From assembly GCA_020622085.1 (NCBI GenBank), contig JAHRYM010000001.1, positions 1,839,620-1,903,619 of the forward strand: a stretch of DNA of 64,000 bases. The letters are read 5' to 3'. This DNA comes from Paracoccaceae bacterium (GTDB lineage Bacteria; Pseudomonadota; Alphaproteobacteria; Rhodobacterales; Rhodobacteraceae). A program made the translations under genes and the position numbers. Below are positions 40,872 to 50,543 of the stretch, one piece after another; the first letter of the stretch is position 1, and each line of letters opens with the position of its first letter. The notes under the pieces are model-generated. The model did no database searches and had not been told where the DNA came from. It worked only from the letters and a program-made list of their open reading frames with translations.

Positions 40872-41272
40872 GCTACAGCCACCGGACGCGCATCGAGTTC
40901 AACCATTGTGACCCGGCCGGGATCGTCTTCTATCCCCGCTATTTCGAACTGACGAATTCCGTCTGCGAGAACTTCTTCCGTGAAGATGTCGGCTATTCCT
41001 ACCACGCGATGATGGCTGCGGGGATCGGCGTGCCCACCGTGCGGATCGAGACTGATTTCCGCGCGCCTTCACGGCTGGGTGACGTGCTTGACTGGGTGCT
41101 GGTGGTCGAACGGCTGGGTGCCACTTCGGTCACCTTCCGCCTGACCGCCGCCAGTGATGGCGAACATCGCCTGACCGCCCGGCTTACCCTTGTCTGGCTT
41201 GCGCCCGACCACCGTCCGGCCCGCTGGCCCGACCCTGTCCGCGCCGCACTTGCCGCGCATCTGGAGGCATGA
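40868..41272 (+). CDS. acyl-CoA thioesterase, 4-hydroxybenzoyl-CoA thioesterase type
   Basis: This 134-residue hotdog protein has the 4HBT signature [16 protein letters not shown] at residues 11-26, with the catalytic Asp15. It is closer to the classical 4-hydroxybenzoyl-CoA thioesterase than the protein at 25111. Overlaps of 4 bp on both sides place it firmly in the operon. In aryl-CoA pathways such enzymes often rescue CoA from dead-end thioesters. Confidence 0.88.
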   Translation: MSYSHRTRIEFNHCDPAGIVFYPRYFELTNSVCENFFREDVGYSYHAMMAAGIGVPTVRIETDFRAPSRLGDVLDWVLVVERLGATSVTFRLTAASDGEHRLTARLTLVWLAPDHRPARWPDPVRAALAAHLEA

Positions 41273-41676
41273 TGACCGAGACCCCGCACCAGTTCCTGAA
41301 CCCCGCGCACTGGAAACCCGCCATCGGCTATTCGAACGGTGTCGCCGCGACCGGCCGCATGGTCTTCACGGGCGGCGTCATCGGCTGGAACGCCGTGCAG
41401 GAATTCGAGACCGACGATTTCGCGGCCCAGGTCGAACAGGTGCTGAAAAGCATCGTCGAGATCCTTGCCTGCGCCGGCGCCAGGCCGGAACACCTTGTGC
41501 GCCTGACCTGGTATGTCACCGACAAGCGCGAATACCTTGCCAGCCTCAGGGACATCGGCCGCGCCTACAAGGCGACCATCGGCCGGCACTACCCGGCCAT
41601 GGCGCTGGTGCAGGTGGTGGCATTGGTCGAGGACCGCGCCAAGGTCGAGATCGAGGCGACGGCCGTCATTCCCTGA
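41269..41676 (+). CDS. RidA-family protein (enamine/imine deaminase-like)
   Basis: This 135-residue YjgF/YER057c/UK114 homologue has the family pattern LVRLTWYVTDKREY and ALVQVVALVEDRAKVEIEATAVIP with the C-terminal Glu. The canonical substrate-binding Arg of RidA (in the RxxP-type segment near residue 100) is not obvious; ALVQVVAL takes that place, so it belongs to a Rid subgroup of uncertain activity. It fits a pathway whose CoA intermediates are enamines. A second ATG directly after the first may be the real start, given GGAGG spacing. Confidence 0.85.
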   Translation: MMTETPHQFLNPAHWKPAIGYSNGVAATGRMVFTGGVIGWNAVQEFETDDFAAQVEQVLKSIVEILACAGARPEHLVRLTWYVTDKREYLASLRDIGRAYKATIGRHYPAMALVQVVALVEDRAKVEIEATAVIP

Positions 41677-41784
41677 CCGGGGCACACCACCTCGGGCGCG
41701 GCGAACACCCGCCGGATGCGGCCCCGCAGGTCGCACCCGGCCTTGCAGCAACAGAGAAAAATACCACAGATCAGGGGGACTGCC

Positions 41785-43401
41785 ATGCTTGGACCTTCGG
41801 GGCACCTCGACACCTTCACCCGCGATCACCTGCCTCCCGCCGACCAGTGGCCCGACTTCCGGCTGGCGGGGTTTGACTACCCCGACCATCTGAACGCCGC
41901 GGTCGAGCTGACAGACCGCATGGTCGAGCGCGGCTTTGGCGACCATACCGCCCTGATCGGCAATGGCCGGATCCGCACCTACAAGGAACTGTCGGACTGG
42001 ACCAACCGCATCGCCCATGTGCTGGTTTCCGACTATGGGGTGAAGCCGGGGAACCGTGTCCTGATCCGGTCGGCCAACAATCCGGCGATGGTTGCCTGCT
42101 GGCTGGCCGCGACCAAGGCGGGGGCGGTTGTCGTCAATACCATGCCGATGCTGCGCGCAGGCGAATTGTCCGCGATCGTCGACAAGGCCGAAATCACGCT
42201 TGCGCTTTGCGATACAAGGCTGATGGAAGAACTGGTCGCCTGCGCGAAAGCGTCCCGCTGCCTGAAGGTGGTCGTGGGCTTCGACGGCACCGCAAACCAC
42301 GATGCCGAACTTGACCGCGCCGCTCTCTCGAAACCCGTGCGGTTCACGCCGCCTCCTGTCGGGCGCGATGACGTGGCGCTGATCGGCTTCACCAGCGGCA
42401 CCACGGGCACGCCCAAGGGCGCGATCGCGTTCCACCGCGATCTCCTGATCATCGCCGATGGTTATGCGCGCGAGGTGCTCGGCGTCACTGCTGATGATGT
42501 CTTTGTCGGCTCACCGCCGCTCGCCTTCACCTTTGGCCTTGGCGGCCTGGCGATCTTTCCCCTGCGCTTCGGCGCGGCGGCAGCCCTTCTGGAACAGGCC
42601 AGCCCGCAGAACATGGTCGAGATCATCGAGACCCACCGCGCGACCGTCTGTTTCACCGCGCCGACCGCCTATCGCGCCATGCTGCGGGCGATGGATGCGG
42701 GCGCCGATCTTTCAAGCCTGCGCGCCGCCGTAAGTGCCGGCGAAACCCTGCCCGCCCCGGTCTATCAGGACTGGATCACCCGGACCGGCAAGCCGATGCT
42801 TGATGGCATCGGCGCGACCGAGATGCTGCACATCTTCCTGACCAACCGCTTTGACGACCACCGCCCCGCCTGCACCGGGCGGCCCGTGACCGGCTATGAA
42901 GCGCGGATCGTCGATGAAACCATGGCCGAACTGCCGCGCGGAGAGGTGGGGCGCCTTGCGGTGCGCGGGCCGACAGGCTGCCGCTATCTGGCCGACGAGC
43001 GGCAGAAGACCTATGTGCGGGAGGGCTGGAACCTGACCGGTGACAGTTTCTGGCAGGACGAGGACGGCCGCTTCCATTTCGCCGCAAGGTCCGACGACAT
43101 GATCGTGTCGGCGGGCTACAAAATCGCGGGCCCCGAGGTCGAGGCGGCCCTGCTCTCGCACCCCCAGGTCGCGGAATGCGCGGTGGTGGGCGCGCCGGAC
43201 GAGGCGCGCGGGATGATCGTCGAGGCGCATGTGGTGCTGGCCGGCGAGGCCACTGGCGACGCGCTGCTGATCCGGCTTCTGCAGGACCATGTGAAGCGCA
43301 TGATCGCCCCCTACAAGTATCCGCGCCGGATCATCTTCGTCTCGGCGCTTCCCAAGACGCAGACCGGCAAGATCCAGCGTTTCCGCCTGCGGAGGGAATG
43401 A
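41785..43401 (+). CDS. 2-aminobenzoate/benzoate-CoA ligase family protein
   Basis: This 538-residue AMP-forming acyl-CoA ligase has the P-loop TSGTTGTPKG (residues 203-212), GATEML near 357, and the C-terminal catalytic Lys529 in TGKIQRF. It belongs to the benzoate-CoA ligase family. Together with the monooxygenase/reductase at 35393 it makes anthranilate the likely substrate, activated to anthraniloyl-CoA. AGGGGG lies upstream of the ATG at 41785. It closes the operon, 108 bp after ridA. Confidence 0.88.
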   Translation: MLGPSGHLDTFTRDHLPPADQWPDFRLAGFDYPDHLNAAVELTDRMVERGFGDHTALIGNGRIRTYKELSDWTNRIAHVLVSDYGVKPGNRVLIRSANNPAMVACWLAATKAGAVVVNTMPMLRAGELSAIVDKAEITLALCDTRLMEELVACAKASRCLKVVVGFDGTANHDAELDRAALSKPVRFTPPPVGRDDVALIGFTSGTTGTPKGAIAFHRDLLIIADGYAREVLGVTADDVFVGSPPLAFTFGLGGLAIFPLRFGAAAALLEQASPQNMVEIIETHRATVCFTAPTAYRAMLRAMDAGADLSSLRAAVSAGETLPAPVYQDWITRTGKPMLDGIGATEMLHIFLTNRFDDHRPACTGRPVTGYEARIVDETMAELPRGEVGRLAVRGPTGCRYLADERQKTYVREGWNLTGDSFWQDEDGRFHFAARSDDMIVSAGYKIAGPEVEAALLSHPQVAECAVVGAPDEARGMIVEAHVVLAGEATGDALLIRLLQDHVKRMIAPYKYPRRIIFVSALPKTQTGKIQRFRLRRE

Positions 43402-43451
43402 ACAACCCAGGGCTTCCCGTCCGCGCGCACGGCCCTTGCGCCCGCTCGCCG

Positions 43452-44096
43452 TCACTGTCGCGCGCGACCTGGCCCGCCCGCCTTCATGCCCGCCTTGATC
43501 CCGCCGTCCTGCAGGTCTTCCGGCTCCTCCAGCCACAACCGGCCGGCACGAAATCCGCCCCGCAGCAGCCGGCAGGGCGCCCCGGCTTCGGGGAAATCCT
43601 CCAGCCAGTCGCGATAGCGGTCGTTGGTGATGATCGACAGGTTGCGGTCCCGCGCGACGCCCAGCAGGAAGCGGTCGGCCACCTCGCCCTTCGGCACGAC
43701 CAGAACCTGCTCGACCGATAGCCCGAGAGCGGCGGCGACAAAGGCATCATCGCGGTAGCGGCCAAACAGGCGGTGACCGGCACTCGCGTCGAAGATCACG
43801 CCGGGCCTGAAGCCCTTGCGCTGCAAATGGGTCACGACCGCGATCAGAGTATCCAGCCGCGGCGACTCGTCGTGCCACCACATGACATTCGAGCCATCGA
43901 CGAGGATCTCGCGGACCTCTGTCTTCTCGCGCACCGTGCCGCGCCGCCGGGCCTTGCGCCCGGCCGGCGCGCTGCCGTCGCTGCCCCGGCCATGGTCGCG
44001 CCAGAGCAGGAGCCCAAGGAGCAGGGCCAGAGCAACCGCGAAGACATAGACCACCTGCAAGAAAATCCATCCCGGCCCGGCTTCATCAAGTGTCAC
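43452..44096 (-). CDS. membrane-anchored NYN/PIN-like ribonuclease domain protein
   Basis: This 214-residue protein has an N-terminal membrane segment (about residues 11-32), a basic linker, then a Zc3h12a/NYN-type nuclease domain. The acidic positions include Asp67 in ILVDGSN, a second Asp near 99-105 and the SIITNDRYRDW segment near 150. These resemble the metal-binding residues of PIN-like RNases. The start is a GTG at 44096 that falls inside a perfect hairpin (44094-44117), so either translation is structurally limited or the true start is internal. The target RNA is unknown. Confidence 0.72.
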   Translation of the reverse strand: MTLDEAGPGWIFLQVVYVFAVALALLLGLLLWRDHGRGSDGSAPAGRKARRRGTVREKTEVREILVDGSNVMWWHDESPRLDTLIAVVTHLQRKGFRPGVIFDASAGHRLFGRYRDDAFVAAALGLSVEQVLVVPKGEVADRFLLGVARDRNLSIITNDRYRDWLEDFPEAGAPCRLLRGGFRAGRLWLEEPEDLQDGGIKAGMKAGGPGRARQ

Positions 44097-44117
44097 GGGC
44101 CCCGTCCGGGGCCCGTG
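44094..44117 (-). terminator. perfect hairpin between nrdJ and the NYN gene
   Basis: CACGGGCCCC pairs with GGGGCCCGTG over a 4-nt loop, 44 bp beyond the nrdJ stop. There is no T-run. It covers the annotated start codon of the NYN-domain gene. Confidence 0.5.
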
Positions 44118-44160
44118 GGATCATCTTCATGCGGGAAACGTGCCCGCGGCAGGCGCAGCC

Positions 44161-47100
44161 TCAACTGCAGCCGCTGGTGCCGCCGCAGGTGTTGCACTTC
44201 ATGCAGGTGCCGTTCCTGACCAGCGTGTAGTTGCCGCATTCGCCGCAGGGGTCGCCCTCGTAGCCCTGCATCCGGGCCTTGACGCGGGCGTCCATGCTGA
44301 TGGTGCCGGTGGCGATCGCGGTCGAGGACACGGCGGTGAAGCTGCCCAACGCGGTTTCCGGCACCAGCGTGTTCAGCGCCACCAGCGGGTCTTGCGTGTT
44401 CAGCGCGGTCGCCGCCATGCCGCCTTGCAGGACGATCAGATCCTGCGGCAGGCGCTTCCGCAGATACCCGGTCGAACTGATCTGCTTGAGCACCTCAAGC
44501 GATTTCGAGGCCGCCGTTTCGGTCACTTCGGTCACGTTCGACCGGCCCTCGTCCGCGCCGCCGCCCAGATCGTCGAAGCTGGCGCCTTTCGGCGCGACAT
44601 GGGCCAGATCGGTGCGGTCCAGGTAGCTGACCGCCAGTTCGCGGAAGATGTAGTCAAGGATCGAGGTCGCCGACTTGATCGAGTCGTTGCCCTGCACCAT
44701 GCCCGCCGGTTCGAACTTGGTGAAGGTGAAGGCGTCGACGAATTCCTCCAGCGGCACGCCGTATTGCAGGCCCATCGACACCGCGATGGCGAAGTTGTTC
44801 ATCATCGCCCGGAAGCCCGCGCCTTCCTTGTGCATGTCGATGAAGATCTCGCCAAGCGCGCCATCCTTGTATTCGCCGGTGCGCAGATAGACCTTGTGGC
44901 CGCCGATCACCGCCTTTTGCGTGTAGCCCTTGCGGCGTTCGGGCAGCTTTTCGCGGTGGCTGCGGACGATTTCCTTGACGATCACCTTCTCGATGATCTT
45001 CTCGGCGATCACCTGCGCCTTGGCCTGCGGCGTGCCGTTGGCAAGGATTTCCTCGGCTTCCTCGTCATCCTCGATCAGGGCCGACGCCAGCGGCTGGCTC
45101 AGCTTCGATCCGTCGCGGTAAAGCGCATTGGCCTTGATCCCGAGGCTCCAGGACAGTTCATAGGCCGCCAGCGTTTCATCGATCGTGGCCGAGTTCGGCA
45201 TGTTGATCGTCTTGGAAATGGCGCCCGAGATGAAAGACTGCGCCGCCGCCATCATGGTGATGTGGCTGTTGACCGAAAGGTAGCGCTTGCCGGTCTTGCC
45301 GCAGGCGTTGGCACAGTCGAAGACCGACAGGTGTTCGGGCTTCAGGAACGGCGCGCCTTCCAGGGTCATCAGGCCGCAGACGTGGTCGTTGGCGGCGTCG
45401 ATCTGGGCCTTGGTGAAGCCCAGGTGGCGCAGCAGGTCGAACGTCGGGTCATTCAGCCTTTCCGTCGGGATGCCCAGCGTGCCGGTGCAGAACTCCTCGC
45501 CCAGCGTCCACTGGTTGAAGACGAAGCGGATATCGAAGGCCGTGGGCAGCGCGGCTTCGATCTTTTCCAACTCGCGCACGCCGAAGCCGTGGCCGATCAG
45601 CGCGGTGTGGTTGATGCCGGGGCAGTTGCCAAGGCTTGCGTGACCGACGGCATAGGCGATGATCTCTTCGATCTGGGCCGAACCGTAGCCAAGCGTTTCC
45701 AGCGCGGCAGGAACCGAACGGTTGATGATCTTGAAATAGCCGCCGCCCGCCAGTTTCTTGAACTTGACCAGGGCGAAGTCCGGCTCGATCCCGGTGGTGT
45801 CGCAATCCATCACCAGACCGATGGTGCCGGTCGGCGCGATGACGGTGGATTGCGCGTTGCGGTAGCCGTGCTTTTCACCAAGGGCAAGCGCCTCGTCCCA
45901 GGCGGAAATAGCAAGTGCCACAAGGGTTTGATCGGGGCAGTTCGCGTGATCGAGCGGCACCGGGCGCACGTCCAGCCCTTCGTAGCCGTCGGTGCGGCCA
46001 TGGGCGGCGTTGCGGTGGTTGCGGATGACGCGCAGCATGTGGCTGGCGTTGCGAACGTAGCCGGGGAAAGCGCCCAGTTCACCGGCCATTTCGGCCGAGG
46101 TGGCATAGGACACGCCGGTCATGATCGCGGTCAGCGCACCGCAAAGCGCCCGGCCTTGCGCGCTGTCGTAGCCAAGCCCCATATTCATCAGAAGGCCGCC
46201 GATATTGGCATAGCCCAGACCCAAGGTGCGGTAGTCGTAGGACCGCTGCGCGATCTCCTTCGACGGGAACTGCGCCATCATCACCGAGATTTCCAGCGTG
46301 ACGGTCCAGATTCTGCTTGCGTGAACATAGGCTTCGGCGTCGAACTTGCCGTTATTGTAGAACGTCAGCAGGTTCATCGACGCGAGGTTGCAGGCCGTGT
46401 CGTCAAGGAACATGTATTCCGAGCACGGGTTCGAGCCGCGGATCTGGCCGTCTTCCGGGCAGGTGTGCCAGGCGTTGACCGTATCGTGGAACTGGATGCC
46501 GGGATCGGCGCAGGCCCAGGCGGCGTGGCCGATCTTGGCCCAAAGCTCGCGGGCGGATACAGTCTTGGCGACCTTGCCATCTGTGCGGCGGATCAGCTCC
46601 CAAGGCTTGTCCTCGCGCACGGCGCGCAGGAAAGCGTCAGTCACGCGGACCGAGTTGTTCGAGTTCTGGCCAGAGACGCTGGCATAGGCCTCGCTGTCCC
46701 AGTCGGTGTCATAGGTCGGGAATTCGATCGAATCGAACCCCTGCTTTGCGTAGTCCAGCACCCGTTTGACGTAAGTTTCCGGAATTGCCACCTTTTTCGC
46801 CGCGCGGATCGCGGCCTTCAGGCTGTCGTTGCGCGACGGATCGACGGCATCCTCGGATGATCCGTCCCATTGGCGGATCGCCGCGAAGATCTCGTTCAGC
46901 TGGCGTTCGTGCATCTTCGATCCGGCCACCAGCGCCGCGACCTTCTGTTCCTCGATCACCTTCCAGTCGATGAACTGCTCGATATCAGGGTGATCCATGT
47001 CGATGATCACCATCTTGGCCGCGCGCCGCGTGGTGCCGCCCGACTTGATCGCACCCGCCGCGCGGTCGCCGATCTTCAGAAACCCCATCAGGCCCGAGGA

Positions 47101-47850
47101 CTTGCCGCCGCCCGAAAGCTTCTCACCCTCGCCGCGGAGCGACGAGAAGTTGGTGCCGGTGCCCGAGCCGTATTTGAAAAGCCGCGCTTCCCGCACCCAA
47201 AGATCCATGATCCCGCCTTCGTTCACCAGATCGTCCGAAACCGACTGGATGAAGCAGGCGTGGGGCTGGGGGTGTTCATAGGCGCTGTCGGACTTCACCA
47301 GCTTGCCGGTCTTGTAGTCGACGTAGAAATGCCCCTGGCTCGGGCCGTCGATGCCATAGGCCCAGTGCAGGCCGGTGTTGAACCACTGCGGGCTGTTCGG
47401 CGCGCCCATCTGCGCGGCCAGCGTGAAGCGCATTTCATCGTAATAGGCGCGGGCGTCGTCTTCGGTGGTGAAATAGCCGCCCTTCCAGCCCCAATAGGCC
47501 CAGGCGCCCGCCAGGCGGTCGAAGACCTGCTTGGCCGAGGTCTCGCCGGTAAAGCGTTCGGCTTCGGGCAGCTTGGACAGCTGGTCCTCGTCGGGGACCG
47601 AGCGCCAGAGGAAATCGGGCACGCCCTTTTCGCGCACGCGGGTCATGCGGGCCGGAACGCCGGCCTTGCGGAAGTATTTCTGCGCCAGAACGTCGGCCGC
47701 GACCTGGCTCCAGCCGGCGGGGACTTCGACGGCTTCGTTGCGGAACACGATCTTGCCGTCCGGGTTGCGGATTTCGGACGTGGTCGTGGTGAACTCCAGC
47801 TCCGCGTAGGCATCCGCCCCGGCTTTTGTAAACTTGCGCTCGATCTTCAT
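44161..47850 (-). CDS. nrdJ: adenosylcobalamin-dependent ribonucleoside-diphosphate reductase (class II)
   Basis: This 1229-residue enzyme reduces ribonucleotides to deoxyribonucleotides using a B12-generated radical, independent of oxygen. The barrel contains the paired regions [18 protein letters not shown] and [18 protein letters not shown]. The C-terminus ends in a Cys-rich element ([18 protein letters not shown]), the zinc-ribbon/redox tail of the long NrdJ form. GGGGGCAGAG precedes the ATG at 47850; an upstream in-frame ATG adds unrelated residues. Candidate NrdR boxes lie upstream. No cobalamin riboswitch was recognised. Confidence 0.94.
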   Translation of the reverse strand: MKIERKFTKAGADAYAELEFTTTTSEIRNPDGKIVFRNEAVEVPAGWSQVAADVLAQKYFRKAGVPARMTRVREKGVPDFLWRSVPDEDQLSKLPEAERFTGETSAKQVFDRLAGAWAYWGWKGGYFTTEDDARAYYDEMRFTLAAQMGAPNSPQWFNTGLHWAYGIDGPSQGHFYVDYKTGKLVKSDSAYEHPQPHACFIQSVSDDLVNEGGIMDLWVREARLFKYGSGTGTNFSSLRGEGEKLSGGGKSSGLMGFLKIGDRAAGAIKSGGTTRRAAKMVIIDMDHPDIEQFIDWKVIEEQKVAALVAGSKMHERQLNEIFAAIRQWDGSSEDAVDPSRNDSLKAAIRAAKKVAIPETYVKRVLDYAKQGFDSIEFPTYDTDWDSEAYASVSGQNSNNSVRVTDAFLRAVREDKPWELIRRTDGKVAKTVSARELWAKIGHAAWACADPGIQFHDTVNAWHTCPEDGQIRGSNPCSEYMFLDDTACNLASMNLLTFYNNGKFDAEAYVHASRIWTVTLEISVMMAQFPSKEIAQRSYDYRTLGLGYANIGGLLMNMGLGYDSAQGRALCGALTAIMTGVSYATSAEMAGELGAFPGYVRNASHMLRVIRNHRNAAHGRTDGYEGLDVRPVPLDHANCPDQTLVALAISAWDEALALGEKHGYRNAQSTVIAPTGTIGLVMDCDTTGIEPDFALVKFKKLAGGGYFKIINRSVPAALETLGYGSAQIEEIIAYAVGHASLGNCPGINHTALIGHGFGVRELEKIEAALPTAFDIRFVFNQWTLGEEFCTGTLGIPTERLNDPTFDLLRHLGFTKAQIDAANDHVCGLMTLEGAPFLKPEHLSVFDCANACGKTGKRYLSVNSHITMMAAAQSFISGAISKTINMPNSATIDETLAAYELSWSLGIKANALYRDGSKLSQPLASALIEDDEEAEEILANGTPQAKAQVIAEKIIEKVIVKEIVRSHREKLPERRKGYTQKAVIGGHKVYLRTGEYKDGALGEIFIDMHKEGAGFRAMMNNFAIAVSMGLQYGVPLEEFVDAFTFTKFEPAGMVQGNDSIKSATSILDYIFRELAVSYLDRTDLAHVAPKGASFDDLGGGADEGRSNVTEVTETAASKSLEVLKQISSTGYLRKRLPQDLIVLQGGMAATALNTQDPLVALNTLVPETALGSFTAVSSTAIATGTISMDARVKARMQGYEGDPCGECGNYTLVRNGTCMKCNTCGGTSGCS

Positions 47851-48468
47851 CTCTGCCCCCGGTTTCCCATTTTGTCGCGGCAAGGATCTTGGCCCCATTC
47901 ACCGCCTGTCTGGCCGCTGTTGGGGGGCGTTGGTCCTCGCAGTGTCAGCCTTTCGTGCTGCCTGCCGGATCACACCACATATAGTGTTGCACCCCTTCAG
48001 CGCGCACTAATTGGCGTGATGAGAGCCGCCCCGTCAATTCGTTTTTTTGCCATTTTTCGGCCGGTCGCATCTTGACGCGCCATGCCCTTGCGGCGCGTTC
48101 GATTCCTGCACAGGATCTCCCCAGCAAGGGTCGGGGAAAATTGCGTGGAAACCGGCCCTTTTGCCGCGCTGCACTGAAGGAGCGGCGCAACTTTTCCACA
48201 GGCTGTGGGCCATCCCGCGCGGGCGGCTTCGAAAAGCCCGGTGTGGGAAAAAAACCGCACACCACCGTCCTCTGGACGCGGTCAGAAGCTGCGCGATGTC
48301 TCTCATCGCAGGCGCATCTCCGAAGAATACGAGAATCGTTCCTGTGCCGGCGCCCGGGAGAGTTTCGATTACCGCAACAATACCCCAAGATTCACCGGGT
48401 ATGGCAACCAAAAGGCCAAGAGACCTGATCTTCAAGACTGGTCCGTTGCGCCCTTGGTGTTTGGAGAG
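47851..48468. other. 618-bp noncoding region between nrdJ and tRNA-Pro
   Basis: No convincing gene was found. Open frames on the plus strand are rich in Arg, Pro and Ala without family features. The part next to nrdJ holds the candidate NrdR boxes. The middle (48080-48290) has several GC-rich stretches and A-runs, including GGGAAAAAAACC at 48244-48255, but no clear small RNA could be called. Confidence 0.5.
47972..48017 (-). promoter_or_regulatory. candidate tandem NrdR boxes upstream of nrdJ
   Basis: ACACCACATATAGTGT (47972-47987) is close to the palindromic NrdR box (ACACwATATwTwGTGT). A weaker copy, GCGCACTAATTGGCGT (48002-48017), has its centre exactly 30 bp away, the spacing usual for paired NrdR boxes about three helical turns apart. 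They lie 122-167 bp upstream of the nrdJ start. Confidence 0.6.
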
Positions 48469-48545
48469 TGGTCGGGGCGAGAAGATTCGAACTTCCGACC
48501 TACGGTACCCAAAACCGTCGCGCTACCAGGCTGCGCTACGCCCCG
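48469..48545 (-). tRNA. tRNA-Pro (anticodon UGG)
   Basis: The 77-nt cloverleaf includes an encoded CCA. The acceptor stem is CGGGGCG/CGCCCCG with discriminator A. The D arm uses GCGC/GCGC. The anticodon stem ACGGT/ACCGT holds the loop TTTGGGT with anticodon TGG. The T arm contains GTTCGAAT. It reads Pro codons ending in A or G, and wobble may extend this. A C at position 1 is unusual for most tRNAs but normal for bacterial tRNA-Pro. Confidence 0.95.
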
Positions 48546-48621
48546 ACGCGACGTGCTTAGCCTGTCGTGACGGAAAGGGAAAGCACCCTGTTCATGCGGT
48601 GCTTCCCCGCGACAATCTTCT

Positions 48622-49098
48622 CTAACGGCAGGGGGCGGCCGCCTGCGTCGGGTCAAGCGCCGGATGTTTCAAGGCCGCGCCTTCGGGGATGCCCAGTTTC
48701 CCGGCAAGCCCACCGTTGATTTCAAGCACGTAGCGGATTGCATCGCCGCCGGGGATCGGTGATTCATCCTTCGGGCGGGCCTCCCGGGCGATGTGGCGGA
48801 CCCGGCCCTGTTCGTCCATGAACAGCATGTCGAGCGGAATCAAGGTGTTCTTCATCCAGAAAGCCACCCGCTGCGGATGGTCGTAGATGAAGAGCATTCC
48901 CGCCCCCGAGGCCATCCGTTCGCGGAACATCAGCCCGCGCGCGCGTTCCTCGTTGCTGTCGGCAATCTCGACCCGGAACCGCGCGCCGCCCCCGTCCCAG
49001 ACCAGTTCGGCAATCTGCGGCGAGCATTGCGCGGCGGCGGGGCCAGAGATCAGCCCGGCCAGCACACCCTGAAGCAGGCGGCGCCGGGCGCGGCTCAC
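48622..49098 (-). CDS. DUF192 family exported protein
   Basis: This 158-residue protein has an N-terminal signal sequence (RARRR then a hydrophobic stretch, cleavage likely after PAAAQ near 24). A DUF192 domain (PF02643) follows, with the typical segments RARGLMFRERM, GMLFIYD and VAFWMKNTLIPLDMLFMD. The function of the family is unknown. It overlaps the upstream cold-shock gene by 4 bp, so the two are translated together, an arrangement conserved enough in related bacteria that a shared role is possible. Confidence 0.87.
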   Translation of the reverse strand: MSRARRRLLQGVLAGLISGPAAAQCSPQIAELVWDGGGARFRVEIADSNEERARGLMFRERMASGAGMLFIYDHPQRVAFWMKNTLIPLDMLFMDEQGRVRHIAREARPKDESPIPGGDAIRYVLEINGGLAGKLGIPEGAALKHPALDPTQAAAPCR

Positions 49099-49625
49099 TT
49101 GCGGTCGCGCAGCGCGGCTTCCCAGGACAAGACCTGTGCCGCCATGCGCCCGCGTTTGCCTTCGATCACCCGCAGGGCCACCGCCTCGCCCGCCTGAAGA
49201 TCGGCAAAGCCGGACCGCCGCAGAACCTCGACATGGATGAAGACATCATCGGGCAATGCAAAGACATTGGCAAAGCCAAACCCCTTGACCTTGTCGAACC
49301 ACTTCACCCGTGCCGGCTCCAGCGCAAGTGACTGTATCTCGGCCAGGTCATGGACCATGTCTTCGGGAAGCCCGGACAGGTCATTCTCGGGCGGCTGGAT
49401 CTCGATCACCTCGACCGCCTGGAAACCGCGTTCGGTGCGCGCGACCATGACCACGATCCGCGCATTGTCCGCGACTGATCCCTGACCGAAATTCCGCAAG
49501 ACGTTGGCATGCAGAAGGATATCACTTCCGCCTTCGTCGGCGATGATGAATCCGAATCCCTTTCCGGGATCGAACCACTTGACCCGGCCGGTGACCTGTT
49601 GCCGGCTCTGGTTGTCCTGCGCCAT
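49095..49625 (-). CDS. twin cold-shock-domain protein
   Basis: This 176-residue protein carries two cold-shock domains. The first is at about residues 12-78 (VKWFDPGKGFGFI, ILLHANVL) and the second at about 105-170 (VKWFDKVKGFGFANV, VFIHVEVL). Each has RNP1-like and RNP2-like aromatic motifs for single-stranded nucleic acid binding. Most bacterial Csp proteins have one domain of about 70 residues; the double form is common in alphaproteobacteria. It shares a transcript with the DUF192 gene. Confidence 0.92.
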   Translation of the reverse strand: MAQDNQSRQQVTGRVKWFDPGKGFGFIIADEGGSDILLHANVLRNFGQGSVADNARIVVMVARTERGFQAVEVIEIQPPENDLSGLPEDMVHDLAEIQSLALEPARVKWFDKVKGFGFANVFALPDDVFIHVEVLRRSGFADLQAGEAVALRVIEGKRGRMAAQVLSWEAALRDRK

Positions 49626-49760
49626 TGCGGTTGGATTCCTGTTCGTATCGGTGTGTGCGTCGTGTCCGTGTGTGCGCCCAGAGGACTCTCATTCGTGACC
49701 GGCAAATTCAAGAGGCTTGCGTCGCATTTCTGGAAACTTCTTTCGAGACAGCGATTACAC

Positions 49761-50384
49761 TCAGGGGTTGAGCCGATCTATTGTCCACGGATCATTAACA
49801 GATTTTCGCTTCCAGCGGAATCGGTCATGGAGACGAAACGCCCCGTCAGCCCAGAACTCGATCTCGAGCGGCACAATGCGGAACCCGCCCCAATGCGGCG
49901 GGCGCTTCGGGCTCGGGCCGTGGGTCGCGGTCATGCGTGCGACCCGCGCCATCAGCGTCATGCGCGATTCCAGCGGTTGCGACTGATCCGATGCCCAGGC
50001 CCCGAGCCGGCTTTGCAGCGATCTTGATGCATAATAGGCGTCTGCCCCGGCGCCGTCTTCCCGGGCGACCAGACCCCGCACCCGGATCTGGCGGCGAAGC
50101 GACTTCCAGTGAAGCACAAAGGCCGCCTTGCCCGAAGCCGTGATTTCCTGCCCCTTGGCGGAACCATAATTCGTGTAGAAGACGAAGGCACCGGTTCCAT
50201 CGCGCTGATTTCCCGTGACATCCTTCAAAAGGACCATGCGCACATTGGGCAACCCACCCGCATCGACCGTGGCAAGCGCGATGGCATTGGGGTCGTTGGG
50301 CTCCTGCCCGGTCGCCTCGGCCAGCCAGGTCCGCGCGATCTCGAACGGATCGTCGCCTGCGAAAATACCGCTCCGGTCAGCCAT
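49761..50384 (-). CDS. pdxH: pyridoxamine 5'-phosphate oxidase
   Basis: This 207-residue FMN enzyme makes pyridoxal 5'-phosphate from pyridoxamine or pyridoxine phosphate. Conserved segments include [28 protein letters not shown] and the C-terminal FRWKR with [10 protein letters not shown]. The start at 50384 has AGGAGG 5 nt upstream; upstream in-frame Met residues are less likely. It is divergent from fabI. Confidence 0.95.
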   Translation of the reverse strand: MADRSGIFAGDDPFEIARTWLAEATGQEPNDPNAIALATVDAGGLPNVRMVLLKDVTGNQRDGTGAFVFYTNYGSAKGQEITASGKAAFVLHWKSLRRQIRVRGLVAREDGAGADAYYASRSLQSRLGAWASDQSQPLESRMTLMARVARMTATHGPSPKRPPHWGGFRIVPLEIEFWADGAFRLHDRFRWKRKSVNDPWTIDRLNP

Positions 50385-50543
50385 TCCTGCCTCCTGCATG
50401 CTGCTGTCACCCCGCCGCCGGAAACAGCTTCCGATTGCGCGCCTTGCCCGCCGTTCCCCAAACACGGGCGGACCCTTGAAGCGACGGATCACATCGCCTA
50501 AAGCTGGCCCACAGATCCGATCAGGGCGGGCGTGGGGACAGAT

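Noticed and set aside
44140-46860. 906-codon plus-strand open frame opposite nrdJ
   Set aside because: The minus strand encodes a complete class II ribonucleotide reductase; the plus frame has no family features.
47850-48468. Possible cobalamin riboswitch or small RNA upstream of nrdJ
   Set aside because: No recognisable B12-box pattern or convincing structured RNA was seen by eye; only NrdR-like boxes stood out.
48047-48625. 192-codon plus-strand open frame before the DUF192 gene
   Set aside because: It runs through the tRNA-Pro gene on the other strand and has no domain signal.
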